From Aerococcaceae bacterium DSM 111020 (GTDB lineage: Bacteria; Bacillota; Bacilli; Lactobacillales; Aerococcaceae), in assembly GCA_015863185.1 (NCBI GenBank), contig JACBXP010000016.1:1-42273 (forward strand): a DNA stretch of 42,273 bases, written 5' to 3'. Shown here one piece after another: positions 1-6,624 of the stretch. How positions within the stretch are numbered: position 1 is the first letter of the stretch; each line of letters starts with the position of its first letter. Under the pieces are notes generated by a model. That model saw nothing but the letters and a program-made list of their open reading frames with translations, ran no database searches and had not been told where the DNA came from. A program made the translations under genes and the position numbers.

Positions 1-2
1 AG

Positions 3-140
3 ATGGACTTTAATGAAGTGAACCAAGCGTTTATTTCTTCTGTCGCCGTGCGCAGAAATAAAATACCTAGAAAATCTTTAAACTATAAGACGCCGTTGGA
101 GGTCTTTATTGAGAATGTATCAGAGTTGAATTATTTCTAG
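3..140 (+). mobile_element. IS30-family transposase, C-terminal end only (cut by window edge)
   Basis: This reading frame is open from the window edge to a TAG stop and encodes the last 45 or so residues of a transposase. The segment RRNKIPRKSLNYKTPLEVF matches the conserved C-terminal tail of IS30-family DDE transposases, where an RPRK-L-YKTP-E-F pattern is typical. The catalytic part would lie upstream of the window, so I cannot say whether the element is intact. The right inverted repeat should fall within about 60-100 bases after the stop, but I could not define it. Its position directly before the 5'-less acr3 fragment suggests the insertion removed or displaced the start of that gene. 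Confidence 0.75.
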
Positions 141-233
141 CTTAATTTGACAAATCAAATGGTTAATGATTTTCCCAATGATGTTAAAAATTGATTTTAG
201 CAGTATTGTAAATGCAACAAAAAAACCAAATGA

Positions 234-1043
234 TTAATCTTAACTACTGTAGTAAACTGGTTAATTAAACCATTTACCATATATGGAATTTCCGCCTTTT
301 TCTTTTTGGTAGTATTTAGACCGTTTTTAAGTCCAGAACTAGCCAATGAATACATAGCTGGTGCGATTCTTTTAGGGGCAGCTCCTTGTACGGCTATGGT
401 ATTTGTATGGAGTGAACTAACAAAAGGTGATCCAGCATACACCATATTGCAAGTATCTATCAATGATATTATTGTTCTCTTTTTATATGCTCCAATCGTT
501 GCATTCTTATTAGGAATAGGTAATGTTTCTGTACCGATGGGTACACTGTTACTTTCCATTTTTGTATTCATTGTAATCCCTTTGGCTCTAGGAATTATTG
601 TTCGAAAATACGTGGTAAAACAAAAAGGTGACGATTATTTTGAAAAAGATTTTGTGAATAAATTTGATAGGACCACACGGATTGGTTTGCTACTAATTTT
701 AGTTATTATCTTTTCATTCCAAGGTGAACGAATTCTAAGTAATCCATTCCATATTTTATTAATTGCTATTCCACTAATCATTCAAAATATTGTCATATTT
801 TTCCTCGGATACGGTGGAGCTAAAGCGTGTAAACTACCATTCTCAATAGCAGCACCCGCAGCCATGGTTGGAACGACTAACTTTTTTGAACTTGCTGTAG
901 CTGTCTCAATAGCATTATTTGGATTAAATTCTGGTGCAACTTTAGCAACCGTTGTAGGAGTATTAGTAGAGGTTCCTGTTATGCTATTATTAGTCAAATT
1001 TTCAAATAAAACGAAACATTGGTTCGATGGCTACGAATATTAA
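234..1043 (+). pseudogene. acr3: Arsenite efflux permease Acr3, 5'-truncated remnant
   Basis: The frame encodes the C-terminal two-thirds of an ACR3-family arsenite carrier (bile acid:sodium symporter superfamily), a membrane protein that exports As(III). Recognisable blocks are NWLIKPFT near the beginning, the LLGAAPCTAMVFVW block that carries the conserved transport cysteine, and the PAAMVGTTNFFELAVA segment near the end; about seven hydrophobic helices remain. Intact Acr3 has about 350 residues and ten helices. Here roughly 270 remain, and a TGA at 231-233 interrupts the frame just upstream, so there is no proper start. A TTG at 306 could open a 245-residue product but has no good ribosome binding site and would begin inside a helix. 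I read it as non-functional, broken by the adjacent IS30-type element. No arsR or arsenate reductase gene lies beside it. Confidence 0.85.
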
Positions 1044-1114
1044 TTAAAAAGAGAAGAAAATTATGTGATAGAACCTTTTATCAACTGTTTTATTAACTTC
1101 AAATTTGAATGCAT

Positions 1115-1166
1115 AATGGCAGATTTTATCTAATCTTTGATCGGAGTAGATGTCTGCCATTTTTTA
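1115..1166 (+). terminator. Probable rho-independent terminator after the acr3 remnant
   Basis: A perfect 9-bp stem (AATGGCAGA at 1115-1123 with TCTGCCATT at 1153-1161) is followed by a T-run. The loop is long (about 29 bases), so folding would be weaker than for a compact terminator, but the placement 70 bases after the acr3 stop fits. Confidence 0.6.
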
Positions 1167-1213
1167 TTGCAGTCAAATTACAAACACAAAGAGAAAAATG
1201 AGAATAAATTCAA

Positions 1214-1387
1214 TCATAAATTCACTCCACTAGATGCAGTTAAATCTTCCGCTAAAACAGTAGCACCTAAATTGGTTGCATTTTTTCCTGAATGGATAAG
1301 AAAATATTGTAGGATTGCTGAGCCGGCCACTGCCCTGTGAATGCTAAGCTGTACTAGACAGAAGGAGGTGCGGATATTTTCTTGGAC
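1214..1387 (-). pseudogene. Possible remnant of an unidentified gene (57 open codons, no start)
   Basis: The minus strand is open here for 57 codons and ends in TGA. The last 45 or so codons have ordinary coding-like composition (for example GSAILQYFLIHSG then NATNLGATVLAEDLT), but there is no start codon with a ribosome binding site and a TAG closes the frame upstream. I do not recognise the family. A 67-codon frame on the plus strand over the same bases looks less gene-like. The interval between the acr3 terminator and the IS3 remnant (about 1170-1443) holds nothing else I can name. Treat this as a hint of a decayed gene tail, not as a gene. Confidence 0.2.
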
Positions 1388-1443
1388 CTAAATATAGTTG
1401 ATTATTTATAGCGAACCCTAATGGATGTGTCGGGGAATTGTTT

Positions 1444-1794
1444 TTAAGCTACAAAAGACATCATTTTTCGAAAATCCATGATACTCATGCCACCTAATGA
1501 TAATTTGATTCTTTCGTGATTATACCATTCAAGATAATCGTCTAACAATTTAATAAAGTGCTCAATGGAAACATCTAACCAATCCTCATCGTAAAAGAAC
1601 TCATTTTTAAGCCGTCCAAAGAAACCTTCACATGCCGCATTATCAGGGGTACAACCTTTTTTAGACATGGAGCGAGTTAAGTGAGCTTGCCTATTTGGCA
1701 TGCCTATTACATAACCAGTCACCCCTCTTTCAATCAAAAAGAATGGTTTTGGCTGTGAATAGTAACCTTGAAATTGATATCGATGTAGAATCAT
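1444..1794 (-). pseudogene. IS3-family (orfB, IS150-like) transposase, decayed C-terminal remnant
   Basis: The protein contains SMSKKGCTPDNAACEGFFGRL followed by KNEFFYDEDW and a YNHERIKLSLGGMS segment, the standard end of IS3-group OrfB integrase domains; the Glu in ACEGFF is the third residue of the DDE triad. The preceding region, where an HSDRG-type second Asp motif should be, is scrambled: only an ERG remains and the following stretch aligns only after changes of reading frame. The first catalytic Asp and the whole N-terminal half are missing, and there is no plausible start. This is an immobile fossil. Its ends cannot be placed, because no terminal repeats or target duplication were found. 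Confidence 0.85.
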
Positions 1795-1834
1795 TCAATA
1801 AACTATGACCGCTTATAAAATTTATTACCTATCG

Positions 1835-1856
1835 ATGATACGGACATGCGTATCAT
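1835..1856. repeat. Perfect hairpin, 8-bp stem
   Basis: ATGATACG (1835-1842) pairs with CGTATCAT (1849-1856) around a 6-base loop. It lies between the IS3 remnant and the MazG-like gene, with no T-run on either side, so it is not an obvious terminator. It could be an operator or a remnant of a mobile-element end. Confidence 0.4.
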
Positions 1857-1929
1857 AAGTGAGTGAAGGAAAGCAAAGTTGATGATGACTTAAGAGAAGC
1901 CTTATTACAAGCTGATTGCAGAGAGTAGG

Positions 1930-2229
1930 ATGAAAATGAAGTTAATCGATAAAATAAATAAATTCCGTGATGACCGAGATTGGCGACAATTTCATAATGA
2001 AAAAGACTTGTCCTTATCTATTGTTTTAGAAGCATCTGAATTATTAGAGATATTCCAATGGAAAACATCTGAAGAAGGAATAGAGAATATTGAGGCAATT
2101 AAAGATGAATTAGCTGATATTTTATTTTATTCATTAATGCTTGCTGATAACTTAGAACTAGATATTGAGGAGATCATAGAAGCAAAGTTAGCAAAAAATC
2201 GTCAAAAATATCCAATTGATAAAAGTTAA
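1930..2229 (+). CDS. MazG-like nucleotide pyrophosphohydrolase
   Basis: This 99-residue protein belongs to the all-alpha NTP pyrophosphohydrolase superfamily, in the short MazG-like/RS21-C6 (dCTPase) branch. Such enzymes cleave (d)NTPs to NMP and pyrophosphate and are thought to clean up non-canonical nucleotides. The metal-binding signatures are visible: ASELLEIFQW (E-x2-E type helix, about residues 36-45) and the second helix DELADILFYS (about 62-71), whose Glu and Asp complete the Mg2+ site. The N-terminal INKFRDDRDWRQFHN matches the usual start of the family, so the gene looks complete. A second ATG two codons downstream, better placed from the GAGAGTAGG sequence, may be the actual start. 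It stands alone between IS remnants and a terminator, so it may have travelled with mobile DNA. Confidence 0.85.
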   Translation: MKMKLIDKINKFRDDRDWRQFHNEKDLSLSIVLEASELLEIFQWKTSEEGIENIEAIKDELADILFYSLMLADNLELDIEEIIEAKLAKNRQKYPIDKS

Positions 2230-2311
2230 GGAAATAAACAGAAGTACACAGAGCTATAATTTATTTTTATTGAAAATTTGATCTTTATAAAAAATTGAGA
2301 GATAGAACCGA

Positions 2312-2343
2312 ACCAAACAGCACTTTCTGTTTGGTCCTTTTTA
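2312..2343 (+). terminator. Rho-independent terminator after the MazG-like gene
   Basis: ACCAAACAG (2312-2320) pairs perfectly with CTGTTTGGT (2327-2335) around a 6-base loop, followed by CCTTTTT. Confidence 0.85.
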
Positions 2344-2412
2344 ATGTCAATAGACAAAAAGAAGATATTATTTTGATTAATAACAAACGATAATTTGAAT
2401 ATACGAAAACCA

Positions 2413-2441
2413 TTGAAATTAAAAATAGATTAGACTATAAT
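2413..2441 (+). promoter_or_regulatory. Sigma-A promoter of the esterase/ATP-grasp operon
   Basis: TTGAAA (2413-2418) and TATAAT (2436-2441) are separated by exactly 17 bases, 30 bases before the first start codon. No operator-like repeat was seen around it. Confidence 0.8.
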
Positions 2442-2470
2442 GAGAGGAAATTAAATGGAAGGAGTAACTT

Positions 2471-3301
2471 ATGAGAAATGAAGATTATTATTATTTAAAA
2501 ATGGAAACGCACTTTTTAACGGTGCCTTATCAAGAAGAAAAACGGCGAGTGCGTGTCTTATTACCGAAAGACTATCAAAAGGATACCGAAACATATTATC
2601 CTGTCATTTATTTTCATGATGGGCAGAACGTTTTTCATAGTGGTGAAGCGTTTAGTGGACATTCTTGGAAAGTTATTCCTGCGATTAAACGAAATCCAGA
2701 ATTACCAAAGATGATAATCGTTGGCATCGATAATGATGGTGAGAATCGTCTAAATGAATATATTCCATGGCGCATATCGAATACGCCATTCCCCGGAGAT
2801 ATTCACTTGGGCGGTCAGGGGTATGACTATGCATCTTTTGTGATGGAAGTAGTTGTTCCTTTTATTAATGAGCAATATCGAACCAAAGCAGATAAAAAAC
2901 ATACAGCGATGATTGGCTCTTCTCTCGGAGGTAATATTTCTGCATTTATGGGAATTGAATACAACAATAACATTGGTGGTTTGGGAATCTTTTCATTAGC
3001 AAACTGGATATCAGAAATGGAATTCGCCGAATATATATCCGGCAAATCGATTGAACATGATCAACGAATCTATATACAAGTAGGTACCAGAGAAAGTAAC
3101 GAGACCGACCGGCATTTTATTTATGGAAATATGAATCAAGCTTATCTTGATAGTACATTGAATTATACAAGGCGCTTGATTGAAAAGGGAATCTTAATTG
3201 ACAATATCGATTTGAATATTTTTGCTGATGGAGAACATACAGAAGCTGCATGGGCAGAACACTTACCACAATGTCTGCGATTTTTGAGTCAAGATTGGTA
3301 A
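2471..3301 (+). CDS. Alpha/beta-hydrolase fold esterase (first gene of the ATP-grasp operon)
   Basis: The 276-residue cytoplasmic protein resembles the putative esterase family (esterase D/enterochelin-esterase-like). The early strand YYPVIYFHDGQN (about 42-53) precedes the oxyanion region, GSSLGG gives the nucleophile elbow G149-x-S151-x-G153, and the late motif DGEHTEAAWAEH supplies the likely catalytic His256. No signal peptide is present. The start follows GGAAGGAGTAACTT, an excellent ribosome binding site, and a consensus promoter lies just upstream. The next gene begins 32 bases downstream and the three genes 2471-5263 clearly form one transcription unit. The substrate is unknown; with a ligase in the middle of the operon, hydrolysis of an ester or amide made by that ligase, or of its precursor, is a reasonable but unproven idea. 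Confidence 0.8.
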   Translation: MRNEDYYYLKMETHFLTVPYQEEKRRVRVLLPKDYQKDTETYYPVIYFHDGQNVFHSGEAFSGHSWKVIPAIKRNPELPKMIIVGIDNDGENRLNEYIPWRISNTPFPGDIHLGGQGYDYASFVMEVVVPFINEQYRTKADKKHTAMIGSSLGGNISAFMGIEYNNNIGGLGIFSLANWISEMEFAEYISGKSIEHDQRIYIQVGTRESNETDRHFIYGNMNQAYLDSTLNYTRRLIEKGILIDNIDLNIFADGEHTEAAWAEHLPQCLRFLSQDW

Positions 3302-3333
3302 GAAAATATAATCACTAAAAGGAGCGAGCGACA

Positions 3334-4506
3334 ATGAATTTTATACTGATTTCACCAGCATTTCCACACAATTTTAAACCATTTGCCTATCAATTAAAGA
3401 AACAAGGTGTGAATGTTTTAGGTATTGGTGATACGCCTTATAGTGAATTAGGCCATCAACTCCAGGAAACATTAACGGAATATTATTATGTACGGGATTT
3501 AGAACAAGTAGATGATGTGAAGCGTGCTGTCGCTTATCTCTATTTTAAGTATGGAAAAATTGATCGTATTGAATCTCATAACGAATATTGGTTAGAGCTG
3601 GACGCTGAATTAAGAGAAGAATTTAATGTGTTTGGTGCCAAGCCTGAAGAGATTAAGAAAACAAAATTTAAATCGGAAATGAAGAAGCTATTGAAAAAAG
3701 CTGGCGTTCCGGTTGCTGAAGGGCGAGTCATCCATACAAAAGCTGAACTTGAACCGGTTTTGAAAGAATTAGGATTACCGGTGGTTGCCAAGCCGGATAA
3801 TGGTGTGGGTTCCGCTGCGACTTTTCGAATTGAAATCCCAGAAGATATAGAAGTGTTTCTGAATTATTATGATGAATCGATTCCTTACTTTATTGAAGAA
3901 ATGATTTCTAGTAATCGATTAGGTTCCTATGATGGCTTGATTGATCAAGACGGGAATATCGTATGGCATACATGTCTGACTTATAAAGAACCGCCCCTCT
4001 CTTTCATAGAAAATAAATCAGATGTTGCTTATGTTATTCAAAGAGATATCGACCCCAAATTAGTTGAATATGGACAAAATATTGTCAAAGAATTTGGGAT
4101 GAAAGAGCGTTTCTTCCATATTGAATTCTTTCGGATGCCTGATGGTGACTATATAGCACTGGAATACAATAATCGTATCGCGGGTAATTATGCAGTCGAT
4201 ATGTATAATTTTTCTGAGGGAATTGATTTATTCGCTGAGTATGCCAATATTGTTTTAGGACAACCTTTCCAAGGTAATCCTGATTTTTCTAAACAATACA
4301 GTGTAGGATTCACTCAACGTGATCAATATGATTATGAACATCGACGATCGGATATTCTGGCACATTATGGTGACCGAGTGAAACTAGTTGAACGGATGCC
4401 TGAAGCCTTTCAAGAATTGATGGGCAATGATTTTTATGCGATTGTGGCGAATACGCAAGATGAGGTCGATGAGATTATCGACTTTGCGCATCGAAGAAAA
4501 CAATAA
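3334..4506 (+). CDS. ATP-grasp domain ligase of unknown substrate
   Basis: The 390-residue protein has the three-part ATP-grasp layout: a Rossmann-like N-terminal domain (about 1-100, starting NFILISPAFP), the ATP-binding part with AKPDNGVGS (about 152-160, K153 being the phosphate-binding lysine), and the Mg-binding end with IEFF (E264) and LEYNNRIAG (E277, N280, R281). Enzymes of this fold join a carboxylate to an amine or thiol through an acyl-phosphate. The sequence resembles the carbamoyl-phosphate-synthase-L/biotin-carboxylase-like branch, but I cannot assign it to purine, peptidoglycan or vitamin synthesis. A GGAGCGAG ribosome binding site precedes the ATG. Being placed between two esterases with short gaps is the only clue to its role. 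Confidence 0.8.
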   Translation: MNFILISPAFPHNFKPFAYQLKKQGVNVLGIGDTPYSELGHQLQETLTEYYYVRDLEQVDDVKRAVAYLYFKYGKIDRIESHNEYWLELDAELREEFNVFGAKPEEIKKTKFKSEMKKLLKKAGVPVAEGRVIHTKAELEPVLKELGLPVVAKPDNGVGSAATFRIEIPEDIEVFLNYYDESIPYFIEEMISSNRLGSYDGLIDQDGNIVWHTCLTYKEPPLSFIENKSDVAYVIQRDIDPKLVEYGQNIVKEFGMKERFFHIEFFRMPDGDYIALEYNNRIAGNYAVDMYNFSEGIDLFAEYANIVLGQPFQGNPDFSKQYSVGFTQRDQYDYEHRRSDILAHYGDRVKLVERMPEAFQELMGNDFYAIVANTQDEVDEIIDFAHRRKQ

Positions 4507-4522
4507 TGGATAGGAGCGAACT

Positions 4523-5263
4523 ATGCACGTAGAATATTTAAGTCATTGGAGTGGTGAACTAGGACAGGAAATGCCGCTAAATCGTTATGGGCATGACGGG
4601 ATGCCAGTTGTTGTCTTTCCTTCGTCTGGTGGTAGCCATAATGAATATGCAGACTTCGGGATGATTGAAGTTTCTAAAGATTTTATCGAACAGGGAAAAG
4701 TGCAATTTTTTACACTTGCATCTTATGATCATGAAAGTTGGCTTAATGAATGGAAAAGTCCTCATGATAAAGCACGAGCGCATGAAGCATATGAACGTTA
4801 TGTCATCAATGAAGCCATTCCTTTTATCAAGCACAAGACCTGGCGAAATGAACCAATGATGACAACGGGTTGTAGTATGGGAGCTTACCATGCACTCAAT
4901 GCCTTATTAAAGCATCCAGATGTATTCCAAAAAGTGATCGCATTGAGTGGTGTCTATGATGCGCGTTTCTTTACCGGAGATTTTGGTGATGATGCGCTGG
5001 TTTATCATAATTCCCCAGCCGATTATATTTGGCAATTGAATGATGGTTGGTTCATTGATCGAATTCGGGCCGCCGATATAATTGTGTGTACAGGGTTAGG
5101 TGCATGGGAACATGATGGCCTGCCGTCCTATTATAAAGTGAAAGAGGCCTTTGAACAAAAGCAACTGGGTGGTTGGTTCGATGAATGGGGCGAGGATGTT
5201 GCCCATGACTGGGATTGGTGGCGTATCCAGATGCCGTATTTCTTAAGACACTTGTTCCCATAA
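4523..5263 (+). CDS. Alpha/beta-hydrolase fold esterase (third gene of the ATP-grasp operon)
   Basis: This 246-residue protein is another putative esterase, clearly different from the first one. The nucleophile elbow is TTGCSMGAYH (G116-x-S118-x-G120), the strand MPVVVFPSSGGS (about 27-38) carries the oxyanion loop, and VAHDWDWWR near the end gives the likely catalytic His228. The C-terminal Trp-rich HDWDWW pattern is typical of the COG4947-like esterases. It starts 16 bases after the ATP-grasp gene behind a GGAGCG ribosome binding site and ends at a strong terminator, so it closes the operon. No signal peptide was found. The substrate is not predictable from sequence. Confidence 0.8.
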   Translation: MHVEYLSHWSGELGQEMPLNRYGHDGMPVVVFPSSGGSHNEYADFGMIEVSKDFIEQGKVQFFTLASYDHESWLNEWKSPHDKARAHEAYERYVINEAIPFIKHKTWRNEPMMTTGCSMGAYHALNALLKHPDVFQKVIALSGVYDARFFTGDFGDDALVYHNSPADYIWQLNDGWFIDRIRAADIIVCTGLGAWEHDGLPSYYKVKEAFEQKQLGGWFDEWGEDVAHDWDWWRIQMPYFLRHLFP

Positions 5264-5324
5264 ATAAATGATTTTATTTAGCTGATTTCTTCTGTAAAGT
5301 TATAAAAGTGAATCATACATTAAG

Positions 5325-5360
5325 AGTCCCCGGTGTGAAGAACACATCGGGGACTGTTTT
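5325..5360 (+). terminator. Rho-independent terminator closing the ATP-grasp operon
   Basis: AGTCCCCG (5325-5332) pairs with CGGGGACT (5348-5355), the stem being extended by GTGT/ACAC with a small bulge, followed by GTTTT. Confidence 0.85.
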
Positions 5361-5423
5361 GGGTTATTCTTTTGAAAAGTCTTGTTGTTATTTTGATTGG
5401 ATTCTACAATGGCAACAAATTAC

Positions 5424-6065
5424 TTATTGATTCAGTTGAAGATAGTCAAGTAGTTCGTCCGTATGATTGAATTGATTATCAGGTTGAGCTGTAAAGTTAA
5501 TCGTTTGATAATGAGGTAGCCAATACACCCCAATAGTATATACACCAGCATCTTTACCCGCGATAATATCTCCGTCACTAGCCCAAGAAAGACGGCTTCT
5601 TCATTCGATATTTTTAATTTATCTAATGCTTTATTGATGCCTTCAAGGTGTGGTTTAGGCCCAGTGAATTCGTCGCCAATAATCATTACTTCAAAGAAAT
5701 TCTCCATATTTAATGCTTGGAGTGAAATCATTAAACTTCGACGTACTTTATCGGTCACAATTCCTAGTTGAAAGTTATTGTTTTTTAATTGCTGTAATAA
5801 TTGAGGATTGCTTTATTGTCTTTGACATACTGGTTGTGCTTATCACGGTAGTAATCATAATAAACTTCGATTGCCGCTTTATAATTCGAATGTTGGATAT
5901 TTTGTTGTATAATGCCAGTTTCTGATGGACCAAACATGTTCTTTATCTCATTAGGGGAAAGATTTTAGTTGTCGAATTATCTAAAGACCTTCTGAATGGA
6001 TAGAAACAAATGGGTAATGTATCAGCAAGTGTTCCATCAAAATCGAAAGTTATCGTTTTAATCAT
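5424..6065 (-). pseudogene. HAD-superfamily phosphatase, multiply broken
   Basis: Reading from 6065 downwards, a good ribosome binding site (AGAAAGGACC) and ATG open a protein beginning MIKTITFDFDGTLADTLP, the HAD motif I with nucleophile Asp. The frame is then lost near 6015-6030, where restored reading also meets TAA codons standing where CAA or AAA would be expected. It is lost again near 5805 and once more just after AVFLG (about 5581), where the SDGDIIAGKDAGVYTIGV motif IV continues in another frame to a stop at 5424. When joined, the pieces make a normal phosphoglycolate-phosphatase/beta-phosphoglucomutase-like protein of about 210 residues. The mixture of at least three frame changes and stop codons indicates real decay, not a single sequencing error. 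Confidence 0.85.
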
Positions 6066-6083
6066 AGCGTGGTCCTTTCTTAT

Positions 6084-6407
6084 TTATGATACAGGTGGCT
6101 GTTCTTCGTTCACATGGGTAAGCACTTGTTCAAGAATACTGAAGACGTGTAAATCATCGAGCGTATAAATCATACTTTTTCCTTCGCGTTTTGATCTGAC
6201 TAATCGGAAATCTTTTAAGGTTTTTAGATGGTGAGAAATCGCTGATTGTTCTTTACCGAGTGCATCTACAATATTCCCGACACTTAATTCCTTTTCTTTT
6301 AATAGAAAGAGGATAGATAATCTCGTTGGATCACTAATCACTTTAAAGAGTTTGCTGATGGTATGGATGGCATCCAAATCTATCGCTGGCGTATCTTGTT
6401 TATTCAT
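6084..6407 (-). CDS. ArsR/SmtB-family metal-sensing repressor (zinc-type alpha-5 site)
   Basis: The 107-residue protein is a winged-helix ArsR-family regulator. FKVISDPTRLSILFLL (21-36) and the recognition region SVGNIVDALGKEQSAISHHLKTL (about 42-64) are typical. In the last helix, residues D85, H87, H98 and E101 form D-x-H-x10-H-x2-E, the same arrangement as the alpha-5 Zn(II) site of SmtB (CzrA has His in the last place). The Cys-rich alpha-3 site of ArsR/CadC is absent. Such proteins leave the DNA when metal binds. It is divergent from the metal ATPase at 6625, its likely target. The start is preceded by GAAAGGAATAATGTAG. Zn(II) or Co(II) is the likely signal. Confidence 0.9.
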   Translation of the reverse strand: MNKQDTPAIDLDAIHTISKLFKVISDPTRLSILFLLKEKELSVGNIVDALGKEQSAISHHLKTLKDFRLVRSKREGKSMIYTLDDLHVFSILEQVLTHVNEEQPPVS

Positions 6408-6451
6408 CTACATTATTCCTTTCTTTAAAATTGTTCTTCACTATTATAATA

Positions 6452-6464
6452 ACAGAATTTCTGT
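6452..6464. promoter_or_regulatory. Palindrome upstream of the ArsR-family gene (possible operator)
   Basis: ACAGAA-T-TTCTGT is a perfect 6-1-6 inverted repeat. On the minus strand it ends a few bases before a TTATAAT-like -10 sequence, so a bound dimer would block transcription of the regulator. It could be an autoregulatory site. Confidence 0.45.
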
Positions 6465-6514
6465 GAAAATTGCTTCAATTTCTAGATAAAAATAGGTCTC
6501 ATTTTTTTTGAATC

Positions 6515-6543
6515 TTGACAGTTTTGTATAAGTGAGGTAATAT
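6515..6543 (+). promoter_or_regulatory. Sigma-A promoter of the metal ATPase gene
   Basis: A consensus TTGACA (6515-6520) is spaced 17 bases from TAATAT (6538-6543). The transcript would start near 6550, directly at the palindrome 6558-6573. Confidence 0.85.
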
Positions 6544-6557
6544 GACTACATAAACAT

Positions 6558-6573
6558 ATGATTTGGAAATCAT
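6558..6573. promoter_or_regulatory. Probable operator of the ArsR/SmtB-type repressor
   Basis: ATGATTT-GG-AAATCAT is a perfect 7-2-7 inverted repeat just downstream of the ATPase promoter, within the divergent region shared with the regulator. Its position over the expected transcription start suits a repressor site. Confidence 0.55.
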
Positions 6574-6624
6574 TTGATACAAATTTTAGTTTCAATAGAA
6601 AGAGAAAGAAATGGGGGTTAAAAA

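Noticed and set aside
1137..1340. A 67-codon plus-strand open frame between acr3 and the IS3 remnant
   Set aside because: It begins inside the acr3 terminator hairpin, has no ribosome binding site and no recognisable family; the opposite strand looks at least as coding-like.
5424..6065. Treating the HAD remnant as a functional gene with sequencing errors
   Set aside because: At least three frame changes plus stop codons at sense positions are needed to restore it, unlike the single-A breaks elsewhere.
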